This document shows positions 18,301-31,900 of a DNA stretch of 64,000 nucleotides, piece by piece (the stretch's first letter is position 1; each line of letters begins with the position of its first letter). The notes beneath the pieces are model-generated. The model was given only the letters and a program-made list of their open reading frames with translations, did not search any database and was not told where the DNA came from. Made by a program: the position numbers and the translations under genes. The stretch is from Sinotaia quadrata (taxonomy: Eukaryota; Mollusca; Gastropoda; Architaenioglossa; Viviparidae), in NCBI GenBank assembly GCA_028829895.1, contig CM054182.1, positions 10,578,001 through 10,642,000 on the forward strand. The letters are read 5' to 3'.

Positions 18301-20890
18301 TGCATAAATTGATATGGCCATAGTTGTGCAGGTAAAAATTTCGAAACAAATTTAGTCTAGTTAACTATGTAAACTTCTGCAGGTTTATAAACTGATATGA
18401 TCTTATTCATGCAAGTTAAAGTGAAATAAACTATTAGAGAAACTAAAGTGCTTTCTGTCATGTATAAAGAGATCACTAAAGGGATATGGATGCTGTTGTA
18501 AAGACATGCAACTATAACAATTGAATAAGGAGATATATACACTGTACACCACTTAAAAAGAAAAAAAAGATATCAAACACAATATACTAGAATACACAAT
18601 AAATACTGTAAACAATCATATAAAGATTCAAAACCAAACTTAAAGAAATATTAACTCTTAAGATTTCAGTTAAATTAAGCAGGAAAATTTAACCCAAATC
18701 AACAAACAAAAGCATCAACAGTTTACAAACAAGCAACTAAGCCAACAAATAAATATGTGCTGAAAATCACCTCCAGAAGCTAATGAGATACGAAACAATT
18801 GCTTCTTCATTAGCTCTTTGGTTCTATAAAAAATAAAAATAAAAACATATAGACCTCAGGTCAAATTTAAGAGACAATTATGTTCATTATTCGTAACGTC
18901 AACAATGGTAAAACCAAACCCCAGGAATACGTGGGAATTCTATTTAATTTTAACTCACGAAACTCAAGGATAAAAGAAATAATAAGATAAAATTCCGAGA
19001 TGGGTAATGAACACGAAACTAATAGGATTTACATGGTAATAAAGTATCAGTTGTTCCATCTCTCCATTGCAAAAGACGGGCAAGTATGTACGTCATCAAG
19101 CTAGACTTTGACCCTTTGCACCACTGATTTAATAATAGAATTAAAAAGTTAACAGTAGTGGGAGACTACAAATCTAATTTAGAATGAATTAAAGCACTTA
19201 TTGGAGATAAAGTTTGTAGAGTATTAGTACAGCTTAAAATTACATATTCAGGATGTCACCAGTTATGCTTAGTTTGGGAAGCATTTCCGGCCTAGTCCGA
19301 TTTCGCGCGCTTTATTTAGAAATGAGGAATCCTAAAATATATTCCATAATTCTTATCACTACAGTGGCTGGTTTAAATTCACTGGATCTTAATGCCGTCA
19401 ATTCACGCGCATTCTCGGATAGCAACCTAGTCTTAGTTCTCATTAAGAACTTGATCACTGCTAACTATCCCAGTTTAAAGTATTAAAAGTATTTGCCTTC
19501 TTTAGGTATATGTCCAAATGAGAGTTCGAGGCAGAACGACACATATTCCTTTCTCAACCGAGCACACATTACCACTATGATAGTATAAACAAGCCAATAT
19601 TAAATATTATAAATGACACTTGGTCATTTGGTTACCTGGACTGCCATTATAGTGGACACAAGAAAAGTACTGCTTAGATCCATGATTTTCTTTCAGGAAG
19701 CAAGATTCAAATTTTGTTCTTCTACCGTCATAACTCATTTCAGCGGAAACAAATATGTTATTCATTTATCTTTTTAAACTTTATTTGATTGGCTTTATTG
19801 GTTTTAAGGAAAATCAATTTTAAAACATTGTATCTTCGTAATTCATTTATTTGAATAATATTTAATCAAATAGCAATATAAACTAAAGTATGCACTCTCG
19901 ACCACTGTATCCATTTTAAAGAAATAGAAGATATTCTGAGAACGGGATTAAAAAATGACTTCATCCAATTTACTGCTGCAAGACATATGGATTGTTTGGC
20001 AAGTAATTTATTTCAATATATTTCTATATAGCCAATTGTACATTACTATCTACTCTGGATTGTTTGGCAAATTCATTTATTTCAATATATTTTGTAATAA
20101 GTGTCATAGTTTGGTCAGCATTGCGCCTTGAATTTCAATACTCTTATTAGAAAAATGAGTGACGTAAAGATATGAGGAAGCTGACATGCGCTGATGACGT
20201 AGCTAGATTCATTCGCAAAAGAAAATGTGACGTCCACAGTTCAAAGAAGCCAGTGCTGCTTCAAGCCTCCTCAAGGCGACTAAGGTAACTAATTTATGTA
20301 ATTAAAACATCAGCCAATTATCTTTTGTAAGTTGTACGCGTAAGTATAGGCTGTAAATAATGCAACAGACGATGCTTCTTATCATCATTACCCTTCTCCA
20401 GTATAAATGTGTTCTCATAGTGGTTTGTTTTGAGTGGGACCCGAAACACATTAAAAGATTTCGAAAGAAAATAAAACAATAAAGGAATACGCGAATAACA
20501 GAGGTCGCTTATTCCACTCCTTGTTCAAAATTGAACTTGCATTTATCTTACCCTGATGCCCTACCTGTTCGGTGATGGCCAGATCATACAAATATTTGAA
20601 GTTTTTCGTATTAAAATTTAAAAGAATACCTTGCATTATACATATTAATAATTATGTTTAGGCACGAACTACTTTCCTTTCTAGTTTTGCATTTAAGCTG
20701 ATTTTTTTAGCTTGAATATTTGTTTAAAGACCCTTCCTCTGCAGCCCCCACGCACTCAGGTACTAATTTACTAATTGACATTTTACCGTGCGTTTGTATA
20801 AGCTCTCGTTTATGAGGTGTCAATTTTCATGGAAGTGTACGATTTCATTTTCATTAAAAAAAAATATTTACCATGCAAATTATATATTCA
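18301..20890. other. AT-rich spacer, nothing recognised
   Basis: No supportable exon, RNA gene or well-formed repeat was seen. The short open frames here are of chance length and composition. Confidence 0.6.
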
Positions 20891-20894
20891 TCAC

Positions 20895-20954
20895 TCTCTC
20901 TCTCTCTCATATATATATATATAATTATATATCCATCATTCCATCCATATATCC

Positions 20955-21010
<56 letters not shown>

Positions 21011-21040
21011 GTCTATCTATCTATCTGTCTATTTATTAGT
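20895..21040. repeat. CT, TA and (ATCT)n microsatellites
   Basis: A CT run, an AT run and about 90 bases of ATCT repeats follow one another (ATCT from about 20951). Confidence 0.95.
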
Positions 21041-21674
21041 GTATATCGAATTACCAAACATTATCCTCTTAACCCACTTTGGACCAAAGACGGTCAGTGA
21101 AAAGATATGAAATGGGACGAGAATTTGTGTTTTATTTACTGGGAAAAGATATGCAGTCTAGGCCTTGGAGAGTTGGATGATTAGTTTTGTCTACTCTATG
21201 AATTACCCTGAAGAGGAATAAAATGTAATGAATTTCTAAGTCATCTGTTTCGAATAGTTTGATCTTCCATTAGTTTAGTGTCATGTTGCTCGTACAGTGT
21301 TTCCTTTTCCTGTTGTTTGCTGTTGTTTGATGTTTGATTTGTTGTCTTCTTCCATGATTCAGTCTGCTAGCAGTAAATGGTATAATCCACTGAGGTTTAC
21401 TGGTTCTCTTAGTGAATCATTTTATTGACTATTATTTCAGGTATATTCGACAAAGATTATGACCGCCCCTTAACAGCATCCACACTTTTCTTGCGTTCAC
21501 TACCTCACATTTGTTGGGATGCAACAATCTATCCACTCTAGTTGTAGGATTTAATGCATTATCAATATTTTTCTAGTATTCCGGACTAGTTTGGTGATAG
21601 ATTGTGCTGTACAATGTACAATCCATTAACCCCACCCCATCCCATGAGTCATTATATATATGTGTGTGAGTGTG

Positions 21675-21708
<34 letters not shown>

Positions 21709-22911
21709 CGTGCGTGTGTGCGTGTGTGCGTTTGTGGCATGTGCATTCATGGCCTGTAGTTTGTTAGTACCGTCTAGTTCCAGACTTTAGGATTTGTCTA
21801 ATTTGTGTTTTCATTTTCTATTTTAGCCTTGTTCTTTGCTTCGACCTTTGTGGCTTCTTGATGCTGAAGTAACCCCAACTATTTTTCCTGTGGCATAGTG
21901 TTCATTCTTGTACATGATAGTGGAGGCCTTTTGGATTTGAATTTTGTTTCCTGGATAGTAGGTCTTCTCCGGTATCCATCTTCATGTTGCCAATGAAAAT
22001 AGTGACAGTACTGATCAGAAAATTAGTGTCATTTTAATTTTTACTGTTCATCTTGAGATCGTTCGTCTACAAAAGAGAGCAAATTATTTGTAATTTTATT
22101 TTTCTCTTGACAACTTGACTAAGAGATTAAAATTTAATAGTAGTAGTAATAATAATACTAGTTGTAGTACTAGTGGTGGTGGTGGTAGTAGTAGTATCAA
22201 TACTATTACATGTAGTAGTTATATACTAAATATACGCAGCAAGGAAAAAAATAGAGATTTGCGAGCTGTGTTTTCTGTTAATTGCAGCATGAACATTTTG
22301 TAATATTATGCTCCTTTTTAATGACTTTGACACTTTTCTGATACAGGTTCAGTTAACACATATGCTATTTGTATGACAATTCGTGCGCGCGTTAGTATGC
22401 AAGAAAATAATTTGAATAAATCCAAAGATTAATTTTGTTCTTTGTGTTTACGTATGTTAACTACAGGCAGGTCTTGGAGTCGGAGGATGGCTGATGCAAA
22501 AGGTGATACCGTCACGAGTGCTTACAATTGTTCAATTCCGAGGCAGAATTGCTTAGCTTATTTAATCTTGCCTTCCAGTTAAATGTCTCTCATTTCCTGT
22601 TAACACAGGAATTTCGATGAGAAGAAAACGGGAAAAGTACAAGAAAAAAAAAAGAGTGAGCAATACAGCTTTTACTTGATTAACCTGTTGGAATCTTGGT
22701 TCTTGTTTTTAAATTGAAAAACAAATCTATTTATATATAAAAATATTGTATTGTTCTCACAAAATTTGCAGAATACGAACAAATATACTTATTGATAAGT
22801 ATATCATTCAAGATTGTGGGCGTACTCATAGTAGATACATAGGTACATAACTTTATTTTATGAATGTTTCAGCCCTCTTTATTTTGAAAGAACTAAATTT
22901 CACCAAAAAAA
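21041..22911. other. Spacer upstream of gene B
   Basis: It contains a TG-rich microsatellite (about 21656-21735) and a TAGTAG/GGTGGT trinucleotide patch (about 22135-22210). No TATA box, CpG island or convincing 5' exon of gene B could be identified. Any promoter in here is unplaced. Confidence 0.5.
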
Positions 22912-25900
22912 ATGCACAGGCTTACGATTACTGAATTACAAAATGATTCAAAATCTTTGACGGTAAAAACTGTCTCGCCCACGGTACACGACAATAGTGC
23001 AAGCACATCTCAGGAAGCAAATAACGATAACTCTGCGTACAGTCAAACTGACCAAAACTCTGGAATTAAATCTGTACCACCTTCTGTCGTATTCAAAGGC
23101 CTTCACGATCAGGAAGAAAAGCGCAACCTTCTTTCTCTTCAGGACAAGTGGGACATGGTAACTAAATCTTTCCGTTTGAGATCTCCGCTTAAACTACATC
23201 GTGCAGGCGGAAAGTCTCGGCTCACATCCAGTGAGGAAAATCTCTCAGAGCACACTATACAGTCCGAGTCGGAAATCAGCGAAGAGTTGAGTAACGATAT
23301 TCAGCCTCCATACTTTGACTCTGTGCAGTGCAAGAAGAGTATATACAAAGATAATAACAGTATACACGAACCTTCAATGCAAAACAATGACCCAACTTAT
23401 AAGACTGCTAATATTCACAATGAATCTTGCATTCAGACGTTCGAGGCTAGAAAAAACAGAACTAGAGCAGTCTACTCCAATAGCATGAGTAGCGTTGAGT
23501 CTGGAGTTTCGCATCATGCATATACTGCAGCACAATCACAGACTACGAGAACAGCTCTATATCCAATGATAAATACAAAAACAAAGAAAATGTTCGCACA
23601 CTCAGAAACGTTTGCGATTGACGCTGCTCACGAGGAAACCATTGTCTCGGGTTCTAAAGATGGCTGCACAAACAGAAGGAATAGTTATGGAGAAGAGAAG
23701 CGAAAGTATGACAAAAAGAAGAAAGAGTATGAGACGTCTTATACAACACCACCAGTACTAAGAATGCTTGAAAAATGCAGGAATGGAATTTCTTCATCGG
23801 AAGATTCAAAGACTTTGACAAATAGTCATAATATAAAGACAGGATATGCTGACTATAATTCTGTGGACAAAAATAATATACCGTCTGCTAACAGAGTTCC
23901 TGGTGCTATTTCCCAACCGACATATTTTAAACATACTAATAACATGCATTCTTCACCAACAGATATTCGTTTGGGTGTGACACCTTCAGAAATGTTGAAG
24001 GTCGAATTAGTTCCTCCTAAAAACGAGATTTCTGATTTAAGTGACTCTTTGCCCCTAAAGACCACAAATGCGTCGAGCCATTGTGAACAACCTAATAATC
24101 CGTTAGGATCTAATGAGCCATTCTGGCAATGTCCTCCAATTACAGAATCGCGTATATATTTAGAAAGAAATTCTTTGCTAACTTCACCATTATATGCGTC
24201 ATTTCCAACTCTAGAGTGTGAGAGCCAATTAAAATCGTCGCTTCTTGATGCCAAAGAGAAACAACTTGGGAAAAGTTTCGTAACGGCCAAACAAGAACCT
24301 CCTCCAAATGAAATGCGCACAGAATGCAAAAAAACATCCTCCAAAGGTCGTAGCAGCCAGTCATCTAGAAAGCGAACACGCACTTTAGACAAACTACTGA
24401 AAACTGTTGGGGTGCTACATGGTAAAAATAAGGCGGAAAACAAGGACGATGAAAAAGTGTTGGATGAAAGTCGTGTAACAACACCTTCGTCCAGCCTGCA
24501 GTCAGTGTATTCAGATGACAATCAACAAATGGATTTAATTCATTTTGAAACATACGAGAAATCAGCCAGTCCAGCTTCAGAAAACAAAGCATTTCTTGCA
24601 TGCAGAGAATCTTTTAATGACGTCACATTGCAAACCAGCAGCGCCAATCACCCTTTGACTACTCATCACTCAGTAGAGAAAACTTTAAAGATGGCTGACA
24701 CGTGTTCCCTGTTTCTGGAGAATACTGACAAAGGAAGTTGCCCTGTTTTCAGTCAGCCAGTGTCACATGACATATCGGGTGAAAAGTTATCTTGGACTGA
24801 AAATAGCAAAGAGAAGGGATTAGCAGACGCACCATTCCAAGAAAATTATTCTAATGTAGACATGAATGATACTGCTCAGAAAGACAGTCATGCTGACCAG
24901 CCTGATGACGATTTAAAAAGTCTGAATCCTGAAAGTCAGAGAAACTTGGAATCCGGTTTAGGCTGCAGCAGTTCAGCAGGTCTGAATCTCTCATCTACAG
25001 ATGTACACTGTAGTGATGTGGAACCTTTGCTCAAAGATCAAGTAAAGGTTCTCGACGACATTGTATCAGATGAAGTAAGAAAGAGCGTTATAATTAATAC
25101 CAAAATATCACACCATTCATCTTCTCCAATTAAAGTCGCATACGAACAGCCTCTTGTTAATGCAGAAGACAAAGATAGTAAAGATGATAAATTAGAAAAC
25201 TATAGAACAGGTGAACAAACTGTTGCCACAAATGCTCAAATAAACAGCTCTCTAGGCGATACACTTTCGACATCGCAGGACAATGTGAATAGTACACTTT
25301 CAGGTAGCGTGTCAGTAAGAGATGCTTGTCAAACAAGCACTGTAAATCTTTGCCGTGAAAATCTGCTTGAAGAGCATAGTGGACCTAGCGATACCAGCTC
25401 TCCGTCTTTTGAGGCAATCAACACTTCCAGTCCAGTTGATAAACATGTAGCAATACAGGCGCGCAAAGGAACCAAAAATGAGATTTGCTTAGAGTCGGGA
25501 TTAAGTAAAGTATTTCTGAGTAGCTGTGCGATGAATATCACTAGTTCTCAGCAAAAGGCTTTTAATGCGATGTTTTTCAGATGTTCAGATGATTTGTTTC
25601 CCTCAAAGGAACGCCCTTTGAAAGATGTTTATAGTGAAGCTGAGACATCTTCTCAAGACATGACTGTTGATTTGCAAGGCAAGCCTGAATCCAGCATCCA
25701 AGTGATTAATGAAAATCATTTAAGAGACAAACAGAGGACTGACTACATAGAATGCTCAAGGAGTACGCATGGCGCAAATCAGCTAGAAGAGTTTTCTTCT
25801 AGTTCCAAGACATCCTCACTGCTGTCTGGCTCAGATAATGAAGCTGATAATGAACTTCAGGTAGTCGCAAAATATTCTCAGACGGGAAAACTGCAAGTTT

Positions 25901-28900
25901 TGCTTTTAAGTGAGAGCAATGTAATCCATTTAGATACGGATCACATCAATGCTACATGTTTATCAAGATCATTCAGTGATTCGTCTGTGTCAGTTCCACT
26001 GGTGTCGAAACCAGGCCAGTCATTTCTCAGAAGAAGACCCAGTAATTTTGGAGTAAGCAATCCTTGTGATGAAGAGCTGTTTAGAGTAAAGAGAACAAAA
26101 TCCAGTTATGAGTTCAAATTTACTTCAGATAAAAATGTATTTAAATTGCTTGATGAGACAGACACTCCTGTGGAAAGCTATCAAGAACCTGTACAAGCAT
26201 TAGACATATCTCGAGAACTGATATCACTCTTTATACTAGACAAAGTTATACGCAGTGCTGAAGTGCGTTTCAGTCAACTTTTTAAAGGCATTCGTGAATG
26301 CAGCAATGCTGTTTCTTCAAACCAAGAAAATACTTCGGTGCTAAGTATAACTAAAGAATTTAAAAGAGGTCTCCCCAGTATCCTGCATCACACCTCTGTA
26401 CAGCCACCACTCATCAAAACAACTAATTCTTTTCAACAGTCAAGTTACGCTTCTTCAGATGATGACCTTCAACTCGTGCCATTAGAAGAGCAAGATATGT
26501 TATCTTTGCAAATTAAACCTCGAGTAAAGTGTTCTATAACACAACTAGGTCCCAACCAGTCTGCATGTAAGGACTTGTCAAAACAAAAGGAAACATCATT
26601 GAGCAATCAGAAGTTTGAAAAAAATAAATTTATCCTTTTAAAAGCAGAACAGCAGCTTCAAAACTTAAAAGATGGACTCCATACTTTTAGTTTTAGTACC
26701 GTTTTCTCAGCAGTTGCAGACATTTATTTAAATTTACAAAATACAATTTATGAGGAATCAGAGACAGCATCTGAGCAAATACCTAACGATATTTTGTCAG
26801 AATCGAAACATGGACAGCTATCAAAGCTGGAAAAGGACCGATGCTTATATGCAGAGTCTTTCCCACCATTTTCTACAGAAAGGGGATCTATGTCTAAGAG
26901 TCTTACCGATATCAAATATCAGATCAGTAAATCGGCGAATGTATATTCTCCTCCTATGATAGCCAGTTGGAAGCGTGGAAGCAGAAATTCGAGCAAGGAA
27001 GCAGTTGCCACACTAAATCTATGTACGCCTGGCAAGGATATAGACAGTTGTACAGAATTTCACAGGTCAGACTCGAGAACCAAAGAAGCAATAACATCTA
27101 TGGTCGGCTATTTGCAGGACACCATTTCTCGATTACGAGCAGCAATTTTCATTAAAGACACCCACACAAAATCGTACCCCAGGTCAACTGGCAGCCAAGA
27201 TGACGTACGAATGCATTTAAACCACGAGACTTTCTTTTTACCTGATACAATGAGTGATCGCGCTGGCAAACGGAGTGACAGTCTTGTCTCTGTAACTACA
27301 CAGCTTGAACTTGAAAGTGTTTCACAGGTCAGCAATGTATTCAAACATTCGATAGAGTCCAAAGAACACAAATACAAGACAGTATTGACTGAGACTCCAG
27401 CAAATAATGCAAGTGCGATAACCTTTACTTCCCATCTAAACTCATTGATTTCCCCTAGTGAAATAAGCGCACATGGCAAGAATGTCATTCAAATGTCGAG
27501 CCACATAAAATCTGATGCCCAAACTCTTCCAAAGAAGCAAAGAAATGAATTGTCTCAATCTTTCTCTGAATCGTCATGCTCCAGTGCACACGTACCTGGT
27601 GAAAGAGCAGCATGTGTTCACAGTGGTGTGATGGTCCATTTTCCAAGAACTCAAGACCATTTAAGTTCACCAAGTTATTTGGCACGTTTAACTTTACCAG
27701 ACAAGGATGATAATGTGGATGTATTAACTTATAGCAGTCCTGACTATTCAACAAGTTCATATTCTTCTTCTGGTTCTATACTGTCAGTGATTAAAGAATT
27801 TGATGAAACTGGCTGTCAGTTAGAAGGCACACTCTACTTAGAAATAAATAAGCAACATGATCATCTCTGTGATGTGCATCGCGTCACTAGCACTTTAAAA
27901 ATCAAAAAAGGAATTTATTCTGAATTGCAGGATTCAGGGGAAGAAATAAAGTCAGTTCACGCCAATGACGAAACACCTTCATATTCAATGTGTGCGTCAG
28001 AAGAACACTTTTTTTCTTATAAAGCCATCGTTTCTTCGCCAGGTCAGGAAAACAACAAATGTAAAAGAAAGGAGAGAAACAATTTTCCTCTCGAGTCGCC
28101 ATTTAAGGATAGTGTACGAGACGAAGGGAAATTATTGCGTGGTGATGCATCTTCCTGGGAAAATATCTCGTATGTCTTTGAGACTTCTGATGCAAAAGTC
28201 GGCAACAAATCTAATACATTAGATAACGAAAGACATCAATTACAAGATGAACATAAACTTAATCATTCATCTCAGACACAGCATAAATCTACCCTGAAAT
28301 CACATGCGGAATCGGAAGTAGAAGAAATAATTTCTGTAATTCCCAAACACAAAGAGATGCAAAATAACGATAGTCCAGTTAGCCGGACAGCAAATGAAGG
28401 GGACTCCAATAAACAGTCCTGCTTAGGTATAACTATGAAAGATTTAATATCTAAATACAGAGAAATAGCAAGATCATTCGAGAAACATATTCCCATTGAA
28501 GACACACACACAAATATTAAAACAACTGCCCATACTGTGGCTGTGGCTAATCTGAAAATTAATCAAGTAGTCGATTCTGAACCCCCAAAGTCTGGTGGAT
28601 CACTGCAACAGAGGAACAATGACATTCAGCAAGACATAGAAGGCAAAGACAATGGCGATCTTAAAGGCGAAGATTCTTTTCAAGTATGTTATCACCCTAA
28701 TATTAATATATCCGAAACTGATAAGAAAGCATCGTTAACGTCAGCTGTGGCTTATGATAATAGTTTAAGTAGGGGCTCCTTTTCTAAGGTGCAGAGTGTA
28801 CTTGCAGTTTCTGCAGAACCCCCCTTAAGTTTACGTTACCTCACTCAACTGTCAGAGAAAGACTCGACTGCTTCTTTTCTTAAAAAGACCACTTGCAGCA

Positions 28901-31900
28901 TGACACTCTGCCCTACTGTCCATTCCTCAATATCAGAGAAAATGAGGCAGAAACAAATTAGTGGTGAATTTCAGGCTGCAAGAAGTGCCATTAAGAACAT
29001 TTTGCAACAAGAAGTGATAACGTTTTCCGGTTCTTTTTCTGAGCAGCTCCAGCCTAACAATAGCAGAGAACAGATCTGTCCTCAGGCAGAAGATTGTAAG
29101 ATTCATGAGACTGAAAGTGTGACCCAAGGAACTATGTTAACATCCACCCCTTCATCTGAACCTTCACAGTCTGGTAACACTACAGATCAGCTCATTTCAA
29201 CAGAACACATTAGTGAAAGTCAGTCTGCTAAAAAGAATAGACAGAAAGATATGTCCCCAGAAATTCTGCTCTCATCAACTTATTCACTAAAACATGTACA
29301 AAATAATAAAAGTTCACATCAGAATCTTTCAAACGGTAACGATAGTAAGGTCCAGTCGAATAACAGTGGTATTGAAACAAACGTGTCAGATGAAAGTAAG
29401 CCATCATACACGTCGTCATCAGAACAGTTAAAACTTAAAGCAGGTACGAATGAGATCCTGCCTAAAGACGTTGATATTGACAACCAAACACCTGAAAGCA
29501 ATGCACAAACAGACTTGCCTCGAGAAACCATGTTACAGTTAACTTCTAAGTCTATTGCAGGTAAAGATCAGAACCATCCCAAAACAATTGAATACGAAAC
29601 TCATTCAACTACAGGTGACATCGAGAAAGTAAAGTCTCGAGAAACTAAGTTATTGTCAACTTCTCTTAAAGCTATTGCAAATAAAGATCATGGTGACATT
29701 CCAAAAGCAAGTGATAGTAAAATTTATTCGACTAAAAATGACACCAAGTCTCGAGAAACAAAAAAAATGTTACTGTCAACATGTTCTAAGTCTATTGCAA
29801 ATAAAGATCAGAATCTTCCAAAAGCAAATGAAAGTAGAACTCATTCGACTAAAAGTGGCACACAGAAAGAAATATCTCGAAAAACTATGTTACTGTCAAC
29901 GACTTCTAAGACTAGTGCAAATATAGGTCAGAAACTTCCCGAAACAACTGATAGTAAAACTTATTCGACTAAAGGTGACACCCAAAAAATTCTGCTATCA
30001 TCTTCTTCATGTGAACAATCACAGTTTAAGTTAAGTATAGATCAAATCCTACCCAATGCTGATGACAGTGAAATCCAGTCAACTAAAAGCAACGCTGAAG
30101 AAAAGCCTTTCTCTCTAGAAACTATATCACCTTCCACTTCTCTAATGTCACAGTTCAACAAACATTCCGATCCTCTCAGTACGAAAGATGGCAGCAGCGA
30201 CACTGAGACCTCAACACATGTTTGTTCAGGAGATCATATTTCTATAAGACAGAAAGTAAACCCAACATCTTTAGCTAAGACACTATATTCTGAAGTTAGA
30301 GATAATCTAGAAACTCATTTAACACAAAGCAATAATGAGGAAAATCAATTTCAAGATTTTACATCAATGGCATCTTATTTACTTTCATCGAATTCAAACT
30401 TAATGACAGTTTTTGATAATAACAATGAGAATTTGTTACAGATTTCTACATTACAAGAGACATCTGATGTCAATGATTACAGTACTACGGTAAAACATTT
30501 GGAAAAGGGTGAGGAATATATACCAGCTTGTGCATCTGCAATCGATGGTTGTCGCTTGCACAAATACGATAATCAAGATATTGCAAAACAGGACGCTAAT
30601 TGTTGTGATGATGAAATGGCTTATAACGAAGAGGGGGTGTTAACATCGAACACAAAGGACATACGTTCGTTTCAGTGCTTGACTAAAAGTACTGCTTTTC
30701 CATTAGAATCAAACCCAGCGTACCTAGATTCAGCTCATATAAAGAGCTTACCAACGAACGAAGAAACCGATTTCACTAAAGCGGAAGTGCAAAAATCACT
30801 TAGTGTCAGTACACCTCCACCAACTGCTGAAGATTCGCATTCACCATTCTCTGTGCCATTCCAGTCATCGAGTGATCACCTTCATGGATCTAGGTCTTCA
30901 ATGAGCGTGCTTTCTTCCCTGAGTAGTGTACAACAAGATTCAAATACAAATTTAATAGGAAGTAAATCCTTTATGGAAGCACTAAAAGCATATTTACAGG
31001 CCCAAGAGAATCAAACGTCAGATGCATATTCTTCACCGTCAGCGAAACAAATATACAAAATAATTCAACCACTAAAACTTACCATCCCAGGCGCTAGAAA
31101 AGTACTAGAAAGCTATAATATCATAGGTTCATTCATCAAGGCCGTGCTTAAACACAATTTTCCCGATTCACGCGAAGTGGATGAATTTGTTTGTTCGTCT
31201 TTTGATAATGATTGGAGACAAACAACCAATAAAGGAAGCTCAGTAGCCTCTTGTCGAAAATGTTCATCTTTACCTAATGTAATAAATATAGATTCGCAAT
31301 TTGATCATTGCCATTTCACAAGACACGTAACATCTAACACCCCTTTGAAAAAAAATAATGATATTTTTGCAAAGGATTTAGGTTTATACCCACAAGCCAG
31401 TTCCAGGAATGTGATAGCTAATGAATACGATTTAGCAATTGACACGTTCAAAAACAGAGTTGGCTCTTTGAAGACAAAAGTAGTACATATGCTTGACATG
31501 ATTAGCAATTATGATTTTCGGAATCAGGATGAAACAGGAACCATCAGATCAAGAAATACCGCTCTTGAGGACCTAGAAAGTGCTTGTTCAAGCAGCAACA
31601 CCTCATTGTATGAAAATGATTTGTATGAAATGTCAGCTCCATGCGCACACACCTCTAATGTGAAGACTGATAGGCCGGCTATTTATTCACAAGATGCTGT
31701 ACTTTCCAGACTTGATAAACATGACTCGTGCGAGTTAACAAATTCAATGAAATTCAGTGACAGTTTACAAGATTCTAAACATAGATTAGACTCCAAGTTT
31801 GATTTGCATTGTCGCCCGGCTAATAAGAACCAGCAATTAAAGAAAGATAATCAAGCTGATAGTAGAGGGTCAGTCAATAAGGAACATCTCACTACTCAAA

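Noticed and set aside
20951..21040. Short frames over ATCT microsatellites (here, 15428-15546, 51583-51670 and 53251-53502)
   Set aside because: They translate to YLSI repeats, a known artefact of ATCT runs.
22492..22520. Possible small upstream exon of gene B (ATGGCTGATGCAAAAG followed by GTGATA)
   Set aside because: A start and donor-like site are present, but there is no supporting acceptor phase or homologue. It is not distinguishable from chance.
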